Below the pieces are notes generated by a model, which worked only from the letters and a program-made list of their open reading frames with translations, was not told the origin of the DNA and ran no database searches. Below are positions 8,665 through 16,035 of a stretch of 60,414 nt of DNA, piece after piece. Every line of letters begins with the position of its first letter. The stretch's first letter is position 1. Origin of the DNA: Planctomycetota bacterium (lineage in GTDB: Bacteria > Planctomycetota > Planctomycetia > Gemmatales > Gemmataceae). The DNA lies in NCBI GenBank assembly GCA_016872605.1, contig VGZI01000017.1:1-60414 (forward strand). The letters run 5' to 3'. The translations under genes were made by a program, and so were the position numbers.

Positions 8665-9069
8665 ATGAAGGAAGCAGAATTTGATCAATTTGATCTCGGC
8701 GCCTACTACCCCATCTTCGTCTACTTAATCCTCTTGATCGGTTTCGCAATCACCACGCTCATCATCGCGCACACGATTGGACCGAGCCGCGATACCGAAG
8801 GCAAGCGCGTCCCCTATGAGTCCGGCATGGACCCGATCGGAGACGCGCGGCAACGCTTCGACATCAAGTTCTACCTGGTTGCCATCATGTTTCTGGTGTT
8901 CGACGTCGAACTGTTGTTCCTCTACCCTTGGGCGGTTGTCGCCTATTCCGACGGCGGATACCCAGCTGTGCTCAAGGGGCCCGTCTTCTGGTGCGTGATC
9001 ACCTTCATCGTCGTATTGCTGATCGGCTACCTCTATGACTGGAAAAAAGGGGTGTTCCGGTGGCGCTAG
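8665..9069 (+). CDS. nuoA: NADH-quinone oxidoreductase subunit A
   Basis: NuoA is a small three-helix membrane subunit at the hinge between the hydrophobic arm and the quinone site of complex I. The 134-residue product has the expected helices (about 12-34, 70-92, 97-120) and the conserved loop [20 protein letters not shown] that lines the quinone channel. It is the first gene of the operon, behind the promoter at 8589-8617, and its last 10 bases overlap nuoB, which implies translational coupling. Confidence 0.96.
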   Translation: MKEAEFDQFDLGAYYPIFVYLILLIGFAITTLIIAHTIGPSRDTEGKRVPYESGMDPIGDARQRFDIKFYLVAIMFLVFDVELLFLYPWAVVAYSDGGYPAVLKGPVFWCVITFIVVLLIGYLYDWKKGVFRWR

Positions 9070-9641
9070 CGATTCCCGATTTCATGCTGGCGAAGCTCGA
9101 CCCGCTCGCCAATTGGGTGCGCGCCAACAGCCTTTGGCCCATGCCCTTCGCGACAGCGTGCTGCGGAATCGAGTTGATGGCGACCGGCGCGTCGAAGCAC
9201 GACATCGCACGCTTCGGCGCCGAGGTCATGCGCTTCAGCCCGCGGCAATGCGATCTGATGATCGTGGCCGGCCGGGTTGTGATGAAGATGCTCCCCGTGT
9301 TGCAGCGCATCTGGATGCAGATGCCGGAACCGAAGTGGTGCATCTCGATGGGAGCATGCGCATCGAGCGGTGGCGTGTTCGACACCTACGCCGTCGTACA
9401 GGGAGTCGATCGCTTCATCCCGGTCGATATGTACGTTCCCGGCTGTCCGCCCCGTCCGGAGCAGCTGATCCAATCGATTCTCGACTTGCAGGACAAGATT
9501 CGGGCGAGCGGAACGTTGCAAGGAACCGAATTCGAGCAGCGAATCGAGCATCAAGGACCGTTGCCGAACGCCGACGTGCCCGCGGATGTTGTGACAGCGC
9601 CGGGCGATTACAAGAAGTCGCGGCGCGTGAGTTTGAATTAA
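9060..9641 (+). CDS. nuoB: NADH-quinone oxidoreductase subunit B
   Basis: NuoB carries cluster N2, the last Fe-S centre before ubiquinone or menaquinone. The 193-residue product has the tandem cysteines in [12 protein letters not shown] (Cys34, Cys35), [13 protein letters not shown] and [12 protein letters not shown], giving all four cluster ligands. The C-terminal 40 residues are a polar tail typical of the family. It overlaps nuoA by 10 bases and is separated from nuoC by a GTTTAGC palindrome. Confidence 0.97.
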   Translation: MALAIPDFMLAKLDPLANWVRANSLWPMPFATACCGIELMATGASKHDIARFGAEVMRFSPRQCDLMIVAGRVVMKMLPVLQRIWMQMPEPKWCISMGACASSGGVFDTYAVVQGVDRFIPVDMYVPGCPPRPEQLIQSILDLQDKIRASGTLQGTEFEQRIEHQGPLPNADVPADVVTAPGDYKKSRRVSLN

Positions 9642-9653
9642 ATTGCCGCTTGC

Positions 9654-9691
9654 CGTTTAGCGCTCGCATGGCGCCATGCCAGCGCGGAACG
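9654..9691. repeat. GTTTAGC-family palindrome, nuoB-nuoC spacer
   Basis: CGTTTAGCGCTCGCATGGC at 9654 mirrors GCCATGCCAGCGCGGAACG ending at 9691, with a GGCGCC centre. An ATG inside the palindrome (9676) is in frame with nuoC but is an unlikely start. Confidence 0.75.
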
Positions 9692-9714
9692 TAGACCGAA
9701 CCAAACGAATCATC

Positions 9715-10212
9715 ATGCCATTCGACACGATCATCACGGCGTTGAAAGGGAGGTTCGCCGACCTGGCGACGAGCGAGTTCCGCGACAATCGCCGCGTCGT
9801 TGTCGCGCCGGCGCAGCTTTTCGACGTGCTCAAGTCGCTCCAGGAAGAACACGGCTTCGACCTGCTCTTCGAGATGACCGCAGCGGACTACCTCAAGTAT
9901 CCGAATGCTGTCGATCGCTTCGGCGTCGTGTATGGTTTGCTGAATACCGTGACCGGAGAACGTGTCTTCGTCAAGACGGTCTTGAATGAGCCGGACCTGA
10001 CGCTGCCGTCGGCGTTTTCGCTCTGGAAAGGGGCCGATTGGCTGGAGCGCGAAATCTACGACATGTACGGTATTTTGTTCGACGGGCATCCGGATCTGCG
10101 ACGCATCCTGATGCCCGAGGCGTTCGCGGGGCATCCGTTGCGCAAGGATTATCCGCTGCGTGGCCGGGGGGAGCGACACAACTTCCCGGTGATCACGCGA
10201 GCCAATAGTTGA
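9715..10212 (+). CDS. nuoC: NADH-quinone oxidoreductase subunit C
   Basis: NuoC is the 30-kDa peripheral-arm subunit that packs against NuoD. The 165-residue product has the family block REIYDMYGILFDGHPDL followed by RRILMPEAF and the terminal RKDYPLRG. I chose the ATG at 9715, giving MPFDTIITALKGRF, because the longer frame (from 9676) begins inside a palindromic repeat; the ribosome-binding site for 9715 is weak. It is a separate gene, not the NuoCD fusion of enterobacteria. Confidence 0.93.
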   Translation: MPFDTIITALKGRFADLATSEFRDNRRVVVAPAQLFDVLKSLQEEHGFDLLFEMTAADYLKYPNAVDRFGVVYGLLNTVTGERVFVKTVLNEPDLTLPSAFSLWKGADWLEREIYDMYGILFDGHPDLRRILMPEAFAGHPLRKDYPLRGRGERHNFPVITRANS

Positions 10213-10222
10213 TTTCAAGCTT

Positions 10223-10262
10223 ACGTTTAGCAATCGCAAAGCGCCATGCAAGTGCTAAACGT
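10223..10262. repeat. GTTTAGC-family palindrome, nuoC-nuoD spacer
   Basis: ACGTTTAGCAATCGC at 10223 mirrors AAGTGCTAAACGT ending at 10262 around an AAGCGCCATG centre. It fills most of the 73-base spacer between nuoC and nuoD. Confidence 0.8.
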
Positions 10263-10285
10263 AAACGAACGTTTTTGGGGCATCC

Positions 10286-11509
10286 ATGCCACTCGAAGCG
10301 TTAGACACGTTGCCGGACGGGCCTGAAAAGGACTATCTGTGGACCTTGAACTTTGGTCCGCAGCATCCCGCCACGCACACGACGCTGCGCCTGATCCTCA
10401 CGCTGGACGGCGAAACCGTCGTCAAAGCGGTTCCCGACATCGGCTTTCTGCACTCCGGCTTCGAAAAGCTCGGCGAAGATCTCGACTTCAATCAGTACGT
10501 CACCATCGTCGATCGGATGAACTACATCTCGCCGATCGCCAACGAGATCGCCTGGCATCATGTCGTCGAAAAGCTGATGGGCATCGACTTGACGCCGCGC
10601 TGCAAGTACATCCGCACGATACTGGCCGAGTTGGCACGCATCAGCGATCATCTGCTGTGCACCGGGGCCCAGGCGCTCGACCTCGGCGCTTTCACGGCTT
10701 TCCTCTACGGCTTCCAGCAGCGCGAGGTCATCTACGACATCTACGAAACGATCTCCGGCCAACGTTTTCATCCGAGCTACACACGCGTCGGCGGGTTGCT
10801 CTATGACGTGACCGAGGAGTTCGTTCGCAAGGTACGGAGTTTCGTGCAGGAGTTTCCCGCGACGCATGCCGACATGTGCCGGCTGCTCAATCGCAACCGC
10901 ATTTTCGTCGAGCGCACGCAGGGCATCGGTGTGCTCTCGAAGGAGCTAGCGATCAATCTGAGTTGCACCGGTCCGATCGCGCGTGCCAGCGGCGTCGTGC
11001 GCGACCTGCGCAAGGACGAGCCGTACCTGGCGTATGGCGAACTCCAAAACACCTTCAAAGTGATCTGCGCCACCGATGGCGATTCATACACGCGCTACCT
11101 CGTTCGCATGGAGGAGATGCTGGAGAGCCTGAAGATCATCGCGGCGGCGATCGAGAATCTGCCGGCCGGCGCGGTGAATGTCGACGTCGACAGCAAAGTG
11201 GTGTTTCCTGCTCAAACGTCGGTTTATCGCACGATCGAGAGCATGATCCAGCACTTCGAGTTGGTCATGCCCAACCGCCAGTGGACGCCGCCGTTAGACG
11301 AGGTGTACGGCGCTATCGAATCGCCTAACGGAGAGCTGGGATTCTACATCGTCAGCGACGGAACCGGCGTGGCGTATCGCGCCCGCACGCGCCCGCCGTC
11401 GTACATCCACTTCGCGACGTTTCCGTATTTGATTGAAGGGCATCAACTGAGCGACGTGGTGGCGGTGCTGGGAAGCTTGAACATCATCGCGGCAGAGTTG
11501 GATCGGTGA
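10286..11509 (+). CDS. nuoD: NADH-quinone oxidoreductase subunit D
   Basis: NuoD is the 49-kDa subunit that forms the quinone cavity with NuoB. The 407-residue product has the family signatures NFGPQHPATHTTLRL near the N terminus, GFLHSGFEKLGE, DRMNYISPIANEIAW and the C-terminal ARTRPPSYIHFATFPYLIEG and GSLNIIAAELDR. Length and end are standard. The gene stands between two GTTTAGC palindromes. Confidence 0.97.
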   Translation: MPLEALDTLPDGPEKDYLWTLNFGPQHPATHTTLRLILTLDGETVVKAVPDIGFLHSGFEKLGEDLDFNQYVTIVDRMNYISPIANEIAWHHVVEKLMGIDLTPRCKYIRTILAELARISDHLLCTGAQALDLGAFTAFLYGFQQREVIYDIYETISGQRFHPSYTRVGGLLYDVTEEFVRKVRSFVQEFPATHADMCRLLNRNRIFVERTQGIGVLSKELAINLSCTGPIARASGVVRDLRKDEPYLAYGELQNTFKVICATDGDSYTRYLVRMEEMLESLKIIAAAIENLPAGAVNVDVDSKVVFPAQTSVYRTIESMIQHFELVMPNRQWTPPLDEVYGAIESPNGELGFYIVSDGTGVAYRARTRPPSYIHFATFPYLIEGHQLSDVVAVLGSLNIIAAELDR

Positions 11510-11523
11510 TACGTACAGTGTTC

Positions 11524-11563
11524 ACGTTTGACGTTCGCACGGCGTCGCGCGATCGCTAAACGT
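11524..11563. repeat. GTTTAGC-family palindrome, nuoD-nuoE spacer
   Basis: ACGTTTGACGTTCGC at 11524 pairs with GATCGCTAAACGT ending at 11563. This copy has diverged in the first arm but keeps the CGCTAAACG end and the spacing to the next start codon. Confidence 0.7.
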
Positions 11564-11580
11564 AAACCAGGAAAATCAAG

Positions 11581-12054
11581 ATGCCGGCGTTGTCCGACGA
11601 AATCCGGGCGAAGATCCTCGCGTACATCCCGCGCTACCCCTCAAAGCAGGCGGTGACGCTGCCGGCGTTGCACTTCGTCCATGATGCCATGCGCTGCGTG
11701 TCGTATGAAGCGATTCGCGAGATTGCCGAGATGCTCGATCTCAGCCCGGCGCAGGTGCACGACACGATGACGTTTTACCAGTTCTTCCGCGAGAAGAACG
11801 CGCCGCTGGGAAAGACGCGTTTGTGGGTGTGCCGAAGTCTTGCGTGTTCCTTGCGCGGCGGCGAGGACCTGCTGGAGACGTTCTGCCAGAAGCTGCACGT
11901 GCAGCCGGGCGGCACAACGGCCGACGGGAAGATCACGCTCGAGTTCGCGGAATGTCTGGGCGCGTGCGAAGGGGCGCCGGCGGTGATGGTCAACGACGAG
12001 CATAGGCATTGCGTGAGCGATGTCGATGCGGTGATACGGGAAGCCCAGGGGTGA
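11581..12054 (+). CDS. nuoE: NADH-quinone oxidoreductase subunit E
   Basis: NuoE holds the [2Fe-2S] cluster N1a next to the FMN subunit. The 157-residue product has the thioredoxin-like fold with four ligands: Cys84 and Cys89 in WVCRSLACSL, Cys125 and Cys129 in AECLGACEGAP. The N-terminal helical part (DEIRAKILAYIPRYPSK) is usual. Its stop codon lies within the first arm of the large palindrome at 12039-12123. Confidence 0.96.
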   Translation: MPALSDEIRAKILAYIPRYPSKQAVTLPALHFVHDAMRCVSYEAIREIAEMLDLSPAQVHDTMTFYQFFREKNAPLGKTRLWVCRSLACSLRGGEDLLETFCQKLHVQPGGTTADGKITLEFAECLGACEGAPAVMVNDEHRHCVSDVDAVIREAQG

Positions 12055-12123
12055 GGTACTCCGAACCCCTGGAATGAGTTTTCGGGATCCCTGGGGTTCG
12101 GAGGACCTCAGCCCTGGGCTTCC
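12039..12123. repeat. Large palindrome (CCCAGGGGTGAGG type), nuoE-nuoF spacer
   Basis: Arms of 31 bases at 12039-12069 and 12093-12123 (start GGAAGCCCAGGGGTGAGG, end CCTCAGCCCTGGGCTTCC) surround a 23-base loop. The first arm covers the last codons and stop of nuoE. The same type recurs at 23046-23109. Confidence 0.85.
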
Positions 12124-12137
12124 ACTGTGGAAAGCAG

Positions 12138-13466
12138 ATGCCCGACTTCGAACCGATCTTATTGAGACGCATCAACGCCGGTGCGAGCCCGGCGCTCGAC
12201 GCCTACCGCGCCGACGGCGGCTACCGAGCGCTCACCAAAGCGCTGACCGAGATGACGCCGGCGCAAGTGGTCGACGTCGTCAAGAACTCGGGCCTGCGTG
12301 GCCGAGGCGGGGCCGGCTTCCCGTGCGGCGTCAAGTGGACCTTCTTGCCGCCAAACCATCCCGGCCCAATCTATCTTTGCGTTAACGCCGACGAATCGGA
12401 GCCGTGCACGTTCAACAACCGCATCCTGATGGACAAGGATCCGCATCAGGTGCTCGAAGGCATCCTGCTCGCGTGTTATGCGACCAAGGCAAGCGTGGCG
12501 TACATCTACATTCGCTACGAATACGGGACCGCCTATCGCAGCATGCAGAAGGCGATCGACGAAGCCTACGGCGCCAACCTGCTCGGCAAGAACATCCTCG
12601 GCAAGGAATTTTCGCTCGACGTCTATCTGCATCGCGGGGCGGGAGCATATATCTGCGGCGAAGAGACGGGGCTGATCGAGTCGCTCGAAGGCAAGCGCGG
12701 CTGGCCGCGCATCAAGCCGCCGTTTCCGGCCGTCGAAGGAGCGTTTCGCAAGCCTACCGTCGTCAACAACATCGAGACGCTGGCGTGCGTGACGCATGTC
12801 GTCAATCGCGGGGCCGACTGGTTCAAGACGATCGGGATTCCCCCCGATCCGAAGAATCCGCGCGACGCCGGCAGCTATGGATCGAAGCTCTATTGCATCA
12901 GCGGCCACGTCAACAAACCGTGCTGCGTCGAGTTGCCCCTCGGCATCAGCGTGCGCGAGCTCGTTGACAAGCACGGCGGCGGCGTTTGGAAGAACCGCAA
13001 GGCGAAGGGTTGCATCCCCGGCGGCATCAGCATGGGGCTGATGACCGAAGCCGAATTCGACACGCCGCTCGACTTCAACGGCCCCGGCAAAGTCGGTTGT
13101 CTGGGCCTTGGAACCGCTGCCGTAACGATCTTCGATGACACCACCAGCATCGTCGATGTTCTGTATAATATCTGTCGATTCTTCGCCCACGAATCGTGCG
13201 GCCAATGCACTCCCTGCCGCGAAGGAACCGGCTGGATGATGAAGATGCTCGATCGCATCCGCCAGGGGCATGGCCGCATGGAAGATTTGGATATTCTCGA
13301 CGAGGTGGCGAAGTCGATCGGCATCATGCCGGGCACGACGATCTGCGGCCTGGCTGACGGCGCCGGTTGGCCGGTGAAGAACGCGATTGCCAAGTTTCGC
13401 CCCGAACTCGAAGGATACATTCGCGGCGGACAGAAGACGTCGATGTCGCTGGCCGTGGTCCATTGA
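12138..13466 (+). CDS. nuoF: NADH-quinone oxidoreductase subunit F
   Basis: NuoF binds NADH and FMN and carries the [4Fe-4S] cluster N3, the electron entry of complex I. The 442-residue product has the NADH/FMN glycine-rich GLRGRGGAGFPCGVKW, the FMN segment YICGEETGLIESLEGKRG, and the cluster motif ESCGQCTPCREG (about 351-361) with a later Cys in MPGTTICGLADGA. It is full length. Directly after it come three genes that do not belong to the standard nuo set. Confidence 0.97.
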   Translation: MPDFEPILLRRINAGASPALDAYRADGGYRALTKALTEMTPAQVVDVVKNSGLRGRGGAGFPCGVKWTFLPPNHPGPIYLCVNADESEPCTFNNRILMDKDPHQVLEGILLACYATKASVAYIYIRYEYGTAYRSMQKAIDEAYGANLLGKNILGKEFSLDVYLHRGAGAYICGEETGLIESLEGKRGWPRIKPPFPAVEGAFRKPTVVNNIETLACVTHVVNRGADWFKTIGIPPDPKNPRDAGSYGSKLYCISGHVNKPCCVELPLGISVRELVDKHGGGVWKNRKAKGCIPGGISMGLMTEAEFDTPLDFNGPGKVGCLGLGTAAVTIFDDTTSIVDVLYNICRFFAHESCGQCTPCREGTGWMMKMLDRIRQGHGRMEDLDILDEVAKSIGIMPGTTICGLADGAGWPVKNAIAKFRPELEGYIRGGQKTSMSLAVVH

Positions 13467-13521
13467 TTTTCCGCTTGAGGTTTCGCGCTCGCGCGGCTCA
13501 ATGCGGCAGATCGGAGTTGTC

Positions 13522-13773
13522 ATGAAACACTTGATCTGGTTGGTCTCGATCCCGATCTTCGTCGCGTTGGCGGCAGCGATCGGCTGCGATGATCACACGA
13601 AGGCGAAGACGAGCGGCACGCCGAAGGGTGGCGGCGGAATGAACGCCATGCCGGCGATGGGTCCCGGTGGCGGAGGGGGTGGGCCGGCCGCTCCGGCCGC
13701 GCCGCCCGGAGGAGCGGGAGGCGGCGGCCCTGCGATGCCCGGCGGCGGACCGGCGCCTCCCCCTATGCCGTAG
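13522..13773 (+). CDS. Small predicted lipoprotein, Gly/Pro/Ala-rich
   Basis: From the ATG at 13522 the product has 83 residues: a signal sequence (MKHLIWLVSIPIFVALAA) ending in AIGC, a plausible lipid-attachment cysteine at residue 21, then a low-complexity tail of Gly, Pro, Ala and Met. Such short lipoproteins are common in planctomycetes and have no known function. It is the first of three extra genes in the nuo operon. Earlier in-frame starts overlap nuoF and give no signal peptide at the N terminus. Confidence 0.6.
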   Translation: MKHLIWLVSIPIFVALAAAIGCDDHTKAKTSGTPKGGGGMNAMPAMGPGGGGGGPAAPAAPPGGAGGGGPAMPGGGPAPPPMP

Positions 13774-13823
13774 TAGTCTGCGACTGTTTCTGAGTTCCGT
13801 GACCCCTAACTCGTGCAACAACC

Positions 13824-14672
13824 ATGGCGATCCGCATCACCTGTCCGGGCTGTGAGACTGCGCTCAAGCTCGGCGACGACAAGCGAGGCAAGAAAATCCG
13901 CTGCCCGGAATGCGAGAAGGTTATCAGCATTCCCTCGGCGGCTGGTGTCACCGCCAAAGCGCCCGCGCCCAAGTCGGCAGCCAGCGCCAAAGCAAAGCCG
14001 CGCCCAGCCGATGACGACGACCTCGTTGAACCGGAGGACGAAGAGGATCGTGACCGGCGCGACGACGAGGACGACGACGACGATGACGATGACGAAGAAG
14101 ACGATCGCCGCAAGAAAAAACGCAGCGACTCCGGTTTTCCGGTTTTTTGGATCGGAATTGCCGCGGCGATTTGGCTTTTGCTGGCTGGCGGTGGTTGGTT
14201 GACTTACTACCTGGTGACGCGCCCCCCGGCCGAGCGTCCCGCACCGCAGCAGCAGCAGCAGGGCAATCTCGCTATGCCGCCCAAGCCGCCGGCGCCACCG
14301 GGAGGCGCGGGCCCGAAGAAACCCCAGAGCCTGGCCGGAAACATCCGCGCCCGCGCTCACGGGACGGCACGAGACGCCGAGATGCTCGGCATAGTGACCC
14401 TTCATCTCGAGTACTGTGAACTCGTCAAGAATCCTCAGGCCCGTTCGCTCGAAAAGTTCCTCGAGGCCAATCGAACGGCGCCGGGCGAGACGACGCAGCG
14501 AATGCGCGACAAGCACTACACGATCAATTTCGACGCTCGGCCGCTTTCCAGCGATATCGTCGTATTTGAAACGGAACAATGGGCAGAAGGATATTACTGC
14601 TTTCGTGCGAACAAAGAAAATGGCTTCGTCTCGGTACAAGAAATGAAGGCCGCCAAGCTGGTTGCCCCGTGA
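13824..14672 (+). CDS. Zinc-ribbon membrane protein with acidic linker
   Basis: The 282-residue product begins with an MJ0042-type zinc ribbon (CPGCETALKL ... IRCPECEKVI, four Cys between residues 7 and 30). Then comes an Ala/Lys/Pro linker, a strongly acidic run of Asp and Glu (about 70-95), a KKKR patch, and one transmembrane helix (about 110-132, GIAAAIWLLLAGGGWLTYYL). The remaining part is periplasmic or extracytoplasmic, Gln/Pro-rich first and then a small domain without a family I recognise. This design (zinc ribbon, single helix, external domain) is frequent in planctomycetes. Its place inside the nuo operon is unusual. Confidence 0.75.
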   Translation: MAIRITCPGCETALKLGDDKRGKKIRCPECEKVISIPSAAGVTAKAPAPKSAASAKAKPRPADDDDLVEPEDEEDRDRRDDEDDDDDDDDEEDDRRKKKRSDSGFPVFWIGIAAAIWLLLAGGGWLTYYLVTRPPAERPAPQQQQQGNLAMPPKPPAPPGGAGPKKPQSLAGNIRARAHGTARDAEMLGIVTLHLEYCELVKNPQARSLEKFLEANRTAPGETTQRMRDKHYTINFDARPLSSDIVVFETEQWAEGYYCFRANKENGFVSVQEMKAAKLVAP

Positions 14673-14706
14673 TTTGCCAGTCGTGGTTCAGTGCAGGAAC
14701 AAGATC

Positions 14707-15960
14707 ATGAGTCGCATCATCCTGTGCGCGTTGCTGCTTTGTGGCGTTTGTGTGGCGATCCCTGGTTGCCGCCGAGGCTCCGCCAAGAAGCAAACGCCGA
14801 TCGACGCCGCCATCAACGATCTGCTCAAAGGACCGCGCGAACCGAACATCGTATTCGACGCCCGGCCCAACGAGCGCAAAGTTCGCTTGTGGAAAGACGA
14901 CATCTACGAGTTGGATAAGAAATTCCAGGGCCAAAAAGACCAACTCGCCAGGAAGCTCAAGGAGGTCATTGCAGATCAAGAGAAGCTGGAACAAGACAGC
15001 GATTCGAACAAGATCGTCGAAGCCGGAAAGAAAGCGGCCGACGATAAGGAAAGCGAACTGGAGTATAAGGCGTTCAAAGCTCGGGTCGTGGAGTTTTACA
15101 AGCTGAAAAAAGACTCGCCGAAGGATTTCTCGTTTGACAGTGTTTACAAGTACTTTCTCCGCGGAGATTACTATTTTTCCAAGAAGTACGTTGACAAAGT
15201 CAGCTGGGAGATTGTGGAGGAGCACAAGTTCCTGGTCAACTACCTGGACAAGAGCGCATTCGGCGTTACACCGGCGGTTGACACGCGGGCTCCAATCAAC
15301 GTAGTAAACCCCGATACACGGCATCAGTACATCGCGGGATTTCGCGGCGGAGGGCCGGACACCTTTACTTGGGACGGAAAAGAGGGGCCGCCTCTCAAGG
15401 ATAGTGAGCTTACAACGTATCTTCGTCTTCAAGAACTCCGCATCTTGCGGCTCTATTTTGTCAAATACGCTTCGCCGTTGTTGGTGCGGCAGCAACCCAA
15501 CGACACCGTGGTGCAGAGCATGGTCTACGGCAATCCTTGGGAAGTTTTGCGGAGCGTTGATCAAAACACCCCGATGCTTGCCAAGAATCCACCTGAGGAG
15601 CGTGATCAGAAAAAGTTCGAGGCCTACCTCAAGGACAACGCGCCGCCGTTCGTCCTGGAGTACCTTAAGGACCGATTCTTCTCGCTGAACTTCAAAGTGG
15701 ACCTGCGAAATGACCGCGTGAACCTTCAAAATATCGTCGCGTGCCGAACGATTCCCTTCGAAACGGAGGATCCGACGACCAAGGCGAAGTCGGTCTGGAA
15801 TCATGTCGTGTTTAGCGATGGATCAACCGGCGCCGTTCCCGCGGCGGTCGTCCAGGCGTTTCGGCAGGAACTGCCGCAGAAAACGGAACCGACGCCAGGT
15901 TCAGGCGGCGGCGGCGGGTTCGGCGGCGGCATGGGCCTCGGTATGCCCGGCATGAAGTGA
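14707..15960 (+). CDS. Predicted lipoprotein of unknown function in the nuo operon
   Basis: Starting at ATG 14707 the product has 417 residues with a lipoprotein signal (ILCALLLCGVCVAIPGC, Cys at about 21). The first third is highly charged and likely helical (DELDKKFQ-like Lys/Glu/Asp stretches, about 60-125). The middle is mixed and carries a PNDTVVQSMVYGNPWEVLRS segment. The end is a Gly/Met-rich tail GGGFGGGMGLGMPGMK. I recognise no family and no catalytic motif. It lies 35 bases after the zinc-ribbon gene and 75 before nuoG, on the same strand, so it is most likely transcribed with complex I. Confidence 0.72.
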   Translation: MSRIILCALLLCGVCVAIPGCRRGSAKKQTPIDAAINDLLKGPREPNIVFDARPNERKVRLWKDDIYELDKKFQGQKDQLARKLKEVIADQEKLEQDSDSNKIVEAGKKAADDKESELEYKAFKARVVEFYKLKKDSPKDFSFDSVYKYFLRGDYYFSKKYVDKVSWEIVEEHKFLVNYLDKSAFGVTPAVDTRAPINVVNPDTRHQYIAGFRGGGPDTFTWDGKEGPPLKDSELTTYLRLQELRILRLYFVKYASPLLVRQQPNDTVVQSMVYGNPWEVLRSVDQNTPMLAKNPPEERDQKKFEAYLKDNAPPFVLEYLKDRFFSLNFKVDLRNDRVNLQNIVACRTIPFETEDPTTKAKSVWNHVVFSDGSTGAVPAAVVQAFRQELPQKTEPTPGSGGGGGFGGGMGLGMPGMK

Positions 15961-16035
15961 ACCGCCACAAATTGACATTGCTATCGAGCTACGTGTACTG
16001 TGCGATCGATTTTTCGAGGGATGGATTAGCAACAC

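Noticed and set aside
12159-13523. Long minus-strand frame (454 codons) opposite nuoF
   Set aside because: It is the antisense shadow of nuoF, whose codon pattern and motifs are unmistakable; the antisense product is low complexity and lacks domains.
14524-15804. Minus-strand frame of 426 codons opposite the 14707 lipoprotein gene
   Set aside because: It contains hydrophobic stretches but no start with a ribosome-binding site; the plus-strand gene has a lipoprotein signal and fits the operon.
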